Positions 1 to 6,700 of a DNA stretch of 9,242 nt are shown in pieces. A model generated the notes under the pieces. The model was not told the DNA's origin. It saw only the letters and a list, made by a program, of their open reading frames with translations, and did not search any database. A program made the translations under genes and the position numbers. The stretch's first letter is position 1. Each line of letters opens with the position of its first letter. This DNA is from Actinomycetota bacterium (GTDB lineage: Bacteria; Actinomycetota; Actinomycetes; Actinomycetales; Angustibacteraceae). The DNA lies in assembly GCA_014377795.1 (NCBI GenBank), contig JACMOY010000203.1:1-9242 (forward strand), in the 5' to 3' direction.

Positions 1-617
1 AGGCCCAGGCCCGGGCGCGCGACGACCAGGTCGCCGGCTGCGGCATAGGGCGTCCCGATCACGCCCACGACGGTCGCCGGCCGGGCGCCGTCCTGCAGGG
101 CGATGGCCGACCCGACGCCGAGGTCGTGCGCGGCGAGCTGACGCGTGACCAGCACCTCGGTGTCGGCGCGCGGCATCCGTCCCTGCACCACCGTGAACGC
201 CCCGACCAGCGCGGGGGTGAGGGGGTCGATGACGACTGCCTCGGCGGACAGGGAGCCGCGCGCCGTGCGGATCGAGGTGCCGGTGCTGGGCAGGTCGATG
301 ACCGTCCCGCCGGTGAGGTGCTGCAGCTGGGGCGCGGTGAGCGGGGCGGTCGTGGAGGTGCCCACGAACGACTGGCTGTTCATCGTCGGGTCTTGCAGCA
401 CCGCGCCGCCGCCGTTCGAGAGCGCGGCCGCGGTGGCGCCGAGCCGCGACGGGATCGACTCGACCGGCGACACGTCGTTGGTGACGTACAGCGTCGCGAG
501 CGTCGTCACCAGCGCCACCGGCAGCCCGACCATGGCCACCACCAGCGCGCTGCGGCCGCGGGAGCGCAGCACGTCGCGGCGGGCGATGCGCAGCGCGGGG
601 CGCCACCCGGTCAGCAC
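1..617 (-). CDS. ABC transporter permease, MacB/FtsX type (5' part only; runs off the left edge)
   Basis: My own translation of the minus strand from a GTG at 617 is open to the window edge, giving 205 codons. The start has a short cytoplasmic, basic N-terminus (residues 1-23, starting VLTGWRPALRIARRDVLRSR). One hydrophobic membrane segment follows at about residues 24-46 (ALVVAMVGLPVALVTTLATL). After it comes a hydrophilic extracytoplasmic domain with short beta-rich stretches such as EVLVTRQLAAHDLGVGSAIA. This layout (TM1, then a large external domain, with the remaining membrane helices at the C-terminus) is that of FtsX/MacB-type permeases. The expected C-terminal helices lie outside the window. 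The GTG overlaps the stop of the upstream ATPase gene by 7 nt, which points to coupled translation and a shared transporter. Substrate unknown. Family assignment rests mainly on topology and the adjacent LolD/MacB-type ATPase. Confidence 0.8.
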   Translation of the reverse strand, partial: MLTGWRPALRIARRDVLRSRGRSALVVAMVGLPVALVTTLATLYVTNDVSPVESIPSRLGATAAALSNGGGAVLQDPTMNSQSFVGTSTTAPLTAPQLQHLTGGTVIDLPSTGTSIRTARGSLSAEAVVIDPLTPALVGAFTVVQGRMPRADTEVLVTRQLAAHDLGVGSAIALQDGARPATVVGVIGTPYAAAGDLVVARPGLG

Positions 618-1375
618 GTCGGGCCCTCGAGCAGCTGCTCGGGCTCGGCCGGGACGCCGGTCGTGTCGACGATCACGCCGTCGCGGACGAAGACGACCCG
701 GTCGGCCCACGCGGCGTGCCGTGCCTCGTGGGTGACGAGCAGACCGGCGGCTCCGGTGTCGACGCGGGCGCGCAGCACCTGCAGCACCGCCTCGCCGGTG
801 TCGCTGTCCAGCGCCCCGGTGGGCTCGTCGGCCAGCACCAGGCGCCGATCGCCGACCAGCGCGCGGGCGATGGCCACCCGCTGCTGCTGACCGCCCGACA
901 GCTGGCCGGGGAACCGGTCGGCCAGGCCCTCGACGTCCACCTGGGTCATCGACGCCAGCGCGGCGCGGCGCGCGGCCGCGGTGCGGACGCCGTCCAGCTC
1001 CAGCGGCAGCATGACGTTCTCGACCGCGGTCAGCGTCGGGATGAGGTTGAGGTCCTGGAAGACGTAGCCCAGCGAACGCCGGCGCAGCCGGGCGACGTCG
1101 GCGGCCGACATCCGCGACAGGGCCTGGCCCTGCACGTACACCTCGCCGGACGTCGGTGGGTCCAGGCCGCCGGCCAGGGTCAGCAGGGTGGACTTGCCCG
1201 AGCCCGAGGGGCCCATGACGGCCACCAGCTCACCGGGCCGGACGACGAGGCTGACCTCGCGCAGCGCGTGCACCGCGGTCGGGCCCTGGCCGTGCACCCG
1301 GCTGACCGACCGCAGCTCGAGCACCGCTCCGGTCACCGGCCGGCGCTGGGTGGGCTGGTCGAGGGTGGCGGTCAC
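611..1375 (-). CDS. ABC transporter ATP-binding protein, MacB/LolD-type
   Basis: 254 residues. It supplies the ATP-hydrolysing subunit that drives the adjacent permease, on the cytoplasmic face of the membrane. Visible motifs in order are Walker A GPSGSGKST (residues 55-63), Q-loop Q107 (YVFQDLNLIP), signature LSGGQQQR (159-166), Walker B LVLADEP (179-185), D-loop ALD (188-190) and switch His216 (LLVTHE). The spacing and the stretch PTLTAVENVMLPLEL are typical of the MacB/LolD/FtsE group, whose partners are FtsX-like permeases. The open frame extends upstream to 1711, but that part is in a shadow frame over the PadR gene. I chose the GTG at 1373-1375 because it forms a GTGA overlap with the padR stop, and the protein then has normal family length. 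Substrate unknown; PadR-linked transporters of this kind often export drugs, peptides or lipids. Confidence 0.93.
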   Translation of the reverse strand: MTATLDQPTQRRPVTGAVLELRSVSRVHGQGPTAVHALREVSLVVRPGELVAVMGPSGSGKSTLLTLAGGLDPPTSGEVYVQGQALSRMSAADVARLRRRSLGYVFQDLNLIPTLTAVENVMLPLELDGVRTAAARRAALASMTQVDVEGLADRFPGQLSGGQQQRVAIARALVGDRRLVLADEPTGALDSDTGEAVLQVLRARVDTGAAGLLVTHEARHAAWADRVVFVRDGVIVDTTGVPAEPEQLLEGPTC

Positions 1376-1947
1376 CGGGTCACCTGCCGGGCGGGCGCGT
1401 CCAGGGGTGTGCAGGATGCGGGTGCCGTGCGGGCCCGGCGCAGCAGGCGGGACTCGACGTGGTCGAGCCAGCGCACCTCGGCCTCGGCAGTGAAGACCAG
1501 GTGCTCGAGCACCAGCAGCCAGGCGAGGTCGTCCTCGGTGGTGGCCCGCTGCTTGAGCCGGGTGAGGTCCTGCAGGCCGCGCAGGCTCTGCGTGCGCTGG
1601 GCCTGCACGACGGCGGGCACGTCGACGTCCTGCACCGTGACGGCCAGGGCCAGCTTGATCGCCAGCTCGTCGCGCGGGTGGTCGCTGCGGTCGACCGGTG
1701 TCAGCCACCACCGGCCGACCGCCTCACGACCTGCGGCGGTCAGGCGGTAGGCGATCCGCCCCTCCTCGTCCGACCCCCCTGCGGCCTCGACCAGCCCGTC
1801 GCGGTCCAGCCGGGACAGGGTCGTGTAAACCTGCCCGACGTTCAGCGGCCAGGTGCCACCGGTGCGTCGTTCGAACTCCACGCGCAGCTGCGCGCCGTAC
1901 ATCGGCTGCTGCGCGAGCAGCGCCAAGAGCCCCTGACGGATCGACAT
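1372..1947 (-). CDS. PadR family transcriptional regulator
   Basis: 191 residues. The N-terminal winged helix-turn-helix (about 1-75) shows the PadR hallmarks PMYGAQL (15-21), GQVYTTLSRLDRDGLV (38-53) and the wing (GRIAYRLTAAGREAV, 63-77). The C-terminal part (about 90-170) is helical and corresponds to the PadR/Vir dimerisation region. The last 20 residues look disordered. Start ATG at 1945-1947 has a G-rich ribosome site (GGGGGGA) 4 nt upstream. The gene is first in an apparent padR-ATPase-permease operon and overlaps the ATPase start by 4 nt. Two ATAC/GTAT dyads lie upstream, one over the predicted -10 box, so autorepression is the simplest inference. PadR proteins usually repress a neighbouring efflux gene until a small ligand binds; the ligand here is unknown. 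Confidence 0.92.
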   Translation of the reverse strand: MSIRQGLLALLAQQPMYGAQLRVEFERRTGGTWPLNVGQVYTTLSRLDRDGLVEAAGGSDEEGRIAYRLTAAGREAVGRWWLTPVDRSDHPRDELAIKLALAVTVQDVDVPAVVQAQRTQSLRGLQDLTRLKQRATTEDDLAWLLVLEHLVFTAEAEVRWLDHVESRLLRRARTAPASCTPLDAPARQVTR

Positions 1948-1959
1948 GACGTCCCCCCC

Positions 1960-1970
1960 ATACCCGGTAT
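1960..1970. promoter_or_regulatory. Candidate PadR operator 2 (in the padR leader)
   Basis: ATACCCGGTAT: a perfect inverted repeat ATACC/GGTAT around a central C. Its centre (1965) is 31 bp from the centre of the other dyad (1996), about three helical turns, so two dimers could sit on the same face of the DNA. It lies between the predicted transcription start and the padR ribosome site. Confidence 0.55.
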
Positions 1971-1987
1971 TACTGCTGACGGGGATA

Positions 1988-2017
1988 GGTATACGCGGTA
2001 TTCACGCGGCTCGTCAA
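1988..2017 (-). promoter_or_regulatory. Predicted promoter of the padR-ABC operon
   Basis: Read on the minus strand there is a -35-like TTGACG (2012-2017), an 18-nt spacer and a -10-like TATACC (1988-1993). Transcription would start near 1981, leaving a leader of about 33 nt before the padR ATG. The -35 box lies 3 nt beyond the stop codon of the oxidoreductase gene (2021-2023). Predicted by eye from consensus only. Confidence 0.55.
1991..2001. promoter_or_regulatory. Candidate PadR operator 1 (over the -10 box)
   Basis: ATACGCGGTAT: arms ATAC and GTAT separated by 3 nt. It overlaps the predicted -10 box and also touches the palindrome GTATAC (1989-1994). Known PadR operators contain ATAC/GTAT-type half sites, so binding here would block RNA polymerase. 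Inferred from sequence and context. Confidence 0.55.
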
Positions 2018-2020
2018 GGG

Positions 2021-2998
2021 TCAGAGGGTGAGCAGCACCTTGCCCACGTGCCGGCTGTCCGCGAGCACCTGGTGCGCCTCGCCGGCCGAGGCCAGCGGCA
2101 GCCGGGTCCAGACGACCGGCCGGATCGCGCCCGAGGCCACCAGGGGCCAGACGTGCTCGCGCACCGCGGCGACGATGGTGGCCTTCTCGGCAGCCGGCCG
2201 CGAGCGCAGCGACGTCGAGATCACCGCCGCACGCTTGCCCATCAGCGCAGCCAGGTCGAGCTCGGCGCGGGTGCCGCCCTGCAGCCCGATCACCAGCAGC
2301 CGGCCGCTGGGGGCCAGCACCTCGATGTTGCGGCTCAGGTACTTGGCGCCCATGTTGTCGAGGATGACGTCGGCGCCGCGGCCGTCGGTCGCAGCGCGCA
2401 CCGCCTCGACGAAGTCCTCGTCCCGGTAGTTGACGAGGACGTCGGCCCCGAGCTCGGCGCACCGGGCCAGCTTCTCGGCTGAGCCGGCCGTCACCGCCAC
2501 CGTCGCGCCGACGTGGTGAGCCAGCTGCACCGCCATCGTGCCGACGCCGCTGGACCCACCGTGCACCAGCAGGGTCTCGCCCGGCTGCAGCGCGGCGGTC
2601 ATGAAGACGTTGCTCCACACCGTGCAGGTGACCTCGGGCAGCGCCGCCGCGTCGACGAGCGACACGCCGTCGGGCACGGGCAGCAGCTGGCCGGCGGGCA
2701 CGGCCACCAGCTCGGCGTACCCGCCGCCCGAGAGCAGCGCGCACACCTGCTGGCCGACGGTCCACCCGCTGACGCCCTCGCCCAGGGCCGCGACGGTGCC
2801 GCTGCACTCCAGTCCGGGGTACGGCGAGGCGCCCGGCGGCGGGTCGTAGTGCCCCTGTCGCTGCATCAGGTCGGCGCGGTTGACGGCCGTGGCCGCCACC
2901 CGCACCAGCACCTCGCCGGGCCCGGCCTCGACGTCCGGGACCTCGCTCAGGTGCAGCACCTCGGGACCGCCGGGCGTGGTGATCGTGATCGCTTTCAT
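2021..2998 (-). CDS. NAD(P)H:quinone oxidoreductase, PIG3-like zinc-independent MDR protein
   Basis: 325 residues, the usual length for the family. These cytosolic enzymes reduce quinones or related carbonyl compounds with NADPH. The N-terminal GroES-like domain carries NRADLMQRQGHYDPPPGA (40-57), a segment characteristic of the PIG3 (TP53I3)/QorB subgroup, and the stretch YPGLECSGTV (60-69). The Rossmann domain has the cofactor loop LLVHGGSSGVGTMAVQLA (143-160) and the later DVILDNMGAKYLSRN (210-224). The C-terminus HVGKVLLTL is typical of the family. No cysteine cluster for zinc is seen. I chose ATG 2998 (MKAITIT) over the longer open frame because the family starts at this motif. The gene begins 11 nt after the stop of the MobA-like gene; only a weak AGG precedes it, so translation may depend on coupling. 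True substrate not determinable here. Confidence 0.92.
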   Translation of the reverse strand: MKAITITTPGGPEVLHLSEVPDVEAGPGEVLVRVAATAVNRADLMQRQGHYDPPPGASPYPGLECSGTVAALGEGVSGWTVGQQVCALLSGGGYAELVAVPAGQLLPVPDGVSLVDAAALPEVTCTVWSNVFMTAALQPGETLLVHGGSSGVGTMAVQLAHHVGATVAVTAGSAEKLARCAELGADVLVNYRDEDFVEAVRAATDGRGADVILDNMGAKYLSRNIEVLAPSGRLLVIGLQGGTRAELDLAALMGKRAAVISTSLRSRPAAEKATIVAAVREHVWPLVASGAIRPVVWTRLPLASAGEAHQVLADSRHVGKVLLTL

Positions 2999-3009
2999 GC
3001 CGGCCGAGC

Positions 3010-3606
3010 CTAAGTGGTCTGACCACGGACCTGCGTGACATCGCGGGCCCGGGCCAGGTCGGCTGCGGTGTCGACATCGAGGCTGGCCTGCACCGACAGC
3101 GCCACCCGGACGACGGTGAGCGCGGTGAGCAGCGACCGCACCGACCGCCCGGCGGGGTCGGCGCCGACGGCCCGGCGCAGCGGACCGACCCGGTAGCAAC
3201 CGGTGAGCGGCTGGTCGGCCCCGGACGGGTCGACGCCGATCGCCGCGTCCGCCTCCCCCAGCGCCTCGAGCAGCAGCGGCAGCGCCGGCCCGACGAACGG
3301 CTGGTCACCGGCCAGGACGAGGACCACGTCGTCGTCATCCAGACCGACCAGTCCGGCGGCCAGCCCGGCGACCGGGCCCCCGCCGGGCGGGTCCTCACGG
3401 ACCCAGGTGACCGGCTGCGTCGTCGTCCGGTGCGGGCCGACCGCTGACATCTGAACGAACGGCAGCGCGTCGCGCACGCCCGCGAGCAGGGCGTCCAGGA
3501 CCGTGACGCCACGGCCGAGGGTGGCGGCCAGCTTGTCGTGACCCAGGCGCCGCGAACCGCCCCCGGCGAGGACGACCACCCGGGCCGGACGCAGGGATTC
3601 GCTCAC
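3010..3606 (-). CDS. MobA-like molybdenum cofactor guanylyltransferase / NTP-transferase
   Basis: 198 residues from GTG 3606 (start VSESLRPARVVVLAGGG). The nucleotide-binding signature LAGGGSRRLGHDK (13-25) fits the MobA consensus LAGGxSxRxGxDK. Further family blocks are EDPPGGGPVAGL (71-82), LAGDQPFV (98-105, the metal-binding LAxDxP motif), GADQPLTGCYRV (129-140) and a C-terminal DVDTAADLARAR (177-188). MobA attaches GMP to molybdopterin to form the bis-MGD cofactor of molybdoenzymes; related MobA-like proteins use CTP or other nucleotides (MocA, CofC), so the exact substrate is not certain. No molybdoenzyme or other moa/moe gene is in the window. The open frame continues far upstream (to 7167) but that is antisense to the kinase gene; homology to MobA starts only here. 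A -10-like GATACT lies 6 nt before the GTG, so the transcript may be leaderless. Confidence 0.87.
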   Translation of the reverse strand: MSESLRPARVVVLAGGGSRRLGHDKLAATLGRGVTVLDALLAGVRDALPFVQMSAVGPHRTTTQPVTWVREDPPGGGPVAGLAAGLVGLDDDDVVLVLAGDQPFVGPALPLLLEALGEADAAIGVDPSGADQPLTGCYRVGPLRRAVGADPAGRSVRSLLTALTVVRVALSVQASLDVDTAADLARARDVTQVRGQTT

Positions 3607-3738
3607 CGCCCGAGTATCACGGGGTGCACGCCGACACGCCGCGGCTAGCCCGAACGGGTGAATGGCGCCGCGTGGCCGATCAATGTCCGCGGCCTGCCCG
3701 CCGAAGGGTGAGAAGACCGGCGACCAAGGGATGCCACC
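3607..3738. promoter_or_regulatory. Divergent intergenic region between mobA-like gene and cvnA
   Basis: 132 nt separating the minus-strand and plus-strand gene blocks; it must hold the promoters for both. Visible elements are GATACT on the minus strand (3613-3618), the palindrome GGCTAGCC (3643-3650), the dyad CCCG-AA-CGGG (3649-3658), flanking GCGGC/GCCGC arms (3641-3645 and 3667-3671), and AAGGG (3726-3730) placed 8 nt before the cvnA ATG as its ribosome site. I see no clear sigma-70 -35/-10 pair for cvnA. Confidence 0.55.
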
Positions 3739-6700
3739 ATGCTGCACAACCAGGGGATCAGGACCAAGCTGCTCGCGGTCCTGGCACTGCCCATTCTCGC
3801 GCTCGTCGTCGTGGCGAGCGTGATCTCGCTGCAGGCCTTCGGCCAGGCCGGGCGCGCCCGCCAGGTCGAGAGCCTGGCGCAGGGCGCGGGAGCGCTCGGC
3901 TCGACGGTGTCCAGCCTGCAGGCCGAGCGCACCGTGTCGGTCGCCGCGCTGCAGATGAAGCCGGTCGCCGCCGAGCTGAAGAAGGCCCGCGCGTCCACCG
4001 ACGCGGCGCTGGCCGCCAGTGACGAGCTGCTCGGGTCGGTCGACATCGCAGCCCTGTCGCCGCAGGCCACCGCCGCGGTCGCCGAGGCCACGCGTGGCCA
4101 CGCCGAGCTCAAGGCGCTGCGGGCCGACGTCACCAAGGGCTTCGTCGAGGCACCCCAGGTCGCCGACCGCTACGCCGCGATCATCAGGGCAGACATCGCG
4201 CTGCCGCAGCGCATCGGTGCCGGGCTGGCCGACCGCGCGATCGGCGCCCAGCTGTCGTCGTACACGACCGCCCAGCAGCTCGTCGAGCTCGCCACCCAGG
4301 AGCGTGAGACCGGGCTGACGGTCATCTCGGCCGGGGCCGTGGACGGCGCGACCGGCTCGGCGCTGGCCCGCACGACCGCCCTGCAGAACGAGGCCGTCGT
4401 GGCCTTCCGCCAGGACGCGACCCCCGACCAGGTCAAGGCCCTGGACGCCGCACTGTTCATGCCAGTGGCCCCCCGGGCGACCTACCGCGACACCCAGCAG
4501 GCCATGCTCGCCGTCGGCACCGGGGGGCGCGTCAAGCTCAGCTCGTCGACCTGGCGCAACGCCACCAACGACCGCATCACCGCGCTTCGCACCCTCGCCG
4601 GCCCGATCGCCGGCAACGCCGCCACGGTCGCCGGGGCGTCGGCGTCCTCGGCCAGCACCCGCGCCGCGCTCGTCCTGGCCGGTGGTGGTCTGCTGGTCGC
4701 CCTGCTCGTGCTGATGGGCCTGGTGCTCTCGCGGACCATCACCCGCCCGCTGCGCCGTCTCACCGAGGTGGCCAGCCAGATGCGCGACGAGCTGCCGCTG
4801 ATGGTCGAGCGGATGGCGACCCCGGGCGACGGTCCCGGCGTCACGACCCCGGACATCCCGGTCAGCGGCAACGACGAGGTGGGCCGGCTCGCGCAGGCCT
4901 TCCGTGACGTCAACGCCACGACCGTCCGGGTGGCCGAGGAGCAGGCTGCGCTGCGCGCCTCGATCGCGGAGATGTTCGTCAACGTCGCGCGCCGCAACCA
5001 CGTGCTGCTCTCGCGGCAGCTGTCGTTCATCGACCAGCTCGAGCGCACCGAGGAGAACCCCGACACCCTCGACAACCTGTTCCGCCTCGACCACCTCGCC
5101 ACCCGCATGCGGCGCAACGCCGAGTCGCTGATCGTCCTGGCCGGCATCGACGCCGGACGCCGGCTGCGTCGTCCGATGCCACTGTCGGACGTGATCCGCA
5201 CCGGAGTCAGCGAGATCGAGCGCTACGACCGGGTGGACCTCGCGCTGCAGGCCGACCCGCCGATGGTCGGGCACGTCGCGCTGACCGCCGCGCACCTGCT
5301 GGCCGAGCTGCTCGAGAACGCCACCCAGTTCTCGAACCCCGACACCCGGGTCGTCACCGCGACGACGTTCACCTCGCGCGGCGTGCGCATCACGATCACC
5401 GACCTCGGCCTGGGGATGACCTGGGACGAGATCAGCGACGCCAACGAGCGCATCGCCAACCCTCCGATGAGCGACGTCGTGGGTTCGCAGCGGCTGGGCT
5501 TCTACGTCGTCGGCCGCCTCGCCCGCCGCCTGGACGCCACCATCGAGCTCAAGCCCGGGCGCGCCCAGGGCACGATCGTCACGATCGACCTGCCGCCGGG
5601 CCTGTTCGTCACGGGCACGGTCATCGAGATCCCGATCGGCCTGGACGACGCGTTCGAGGCCGACCCCGGCCAGCCCGAGCTGGTCGACCTGACCGCCGAC
5701 GGCACCCTCGCAGGGCCCACCGACCCTGGCACCACCTCGCCCGACGCTGCGCGCAACGGGGGGCTGGCGCAGCGTGGGTCCGCCCCGGCGCAGCCCATCC
5801 AGCCGGTGCAGCCGACCCAGCCGGCCGCCGATCGCGACGAGGTGCCCGCGCGCAGGGCGTCCGCGCCCGGATCGCTGCTGCCGACCCGTCGGGGGTCGCG
5901 GGAGTCCGTGGACGCCCTCGCCGGCTCGCCCGTGGCGGACACCCTGCCGCCGGTCGTGCCGGAGGCACCCGCCGCGACGGGGGCGCCGCGCGGCGGCATC
6001 TTCAGCGGCTTCCGCGCCCGGCGCGAACCGGCGCCCGCGGCTGCGACCGGCGCCGACGCCTTCGGGCACCTGCCGGCGATCGAGGACTCGGCGACCACCT
6101 TTGTGCCCGTCCTGGAGCCCGCTGCCGACGTCACCGACCCGACCAAGGTCGTGCGCGACCTGCCGCACCGCGCCACCCTGCCGGCCGTCGACCCCACCGT
6201 CGAGGCGGCCGACACCGTCCCCGCACCCGTGCTGCACCCGTCGGCCCTGGACGCCGTCCTGCTCGCCCCCGGGCCGCTGGACGACGGCTGGGTCCCAGCC
6301 TTCGAGCCTGAGCCGGTCGCGGTGTTGGAGCCTGAGCCGGTTGCCGTGCTGGAGCTTGAGCCGGTCGCGGTGCTGGAGCCTGTGCCGGTCCCTCTGCCCG
6401 AGCCGGTTGCCGTGCTGGAGCCGGTCGCCGTGCTGGAGCCTGAGCCGGTCGCTCTGCTGGAGCCTGAGCCGGTCGCTCTGCTGGAGCCTGAGCCGGTTGC
6501 CGTGCTCGAGCCCGAGTGGACGCCCGTGGTCCTGGACCCCGAGCCCGCGCCGGCCGTCTCGGTGCAGACGCACGTCGAGCCCGAGCCGGTCGTGGAGCCC
6601 GCCCCCGTGGGCACTGCGCACTCGGCGCTGTCCGAGCTGGCGGCCGAGCAGGCGACCGAGCCCGAGCCCGCGCTCCCTGCGCCGACCCCGGTCGGTGTGA

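Noticed and set aside
126..2482. Plus-strand open frames opposite the ABC, padR and qor genes
   Set aside because: The products are Arg/Gly/His-rich with no recognisable motifs and lie antisense to clear genes.
1842..3512. A 556-codon minus-strand open frame across mobA, qor and padR
   Set aside because: It is out of frame with three recognisable proteins, its product is low-complexity Arg/Gly/Ala, and it crosses the padR promoter region.
6304..6507. Possible CRISPR-like array
   Set aside because: Units are directly adjacent without unique spacers and lie in a coding frame; this is a coding minisatellite.
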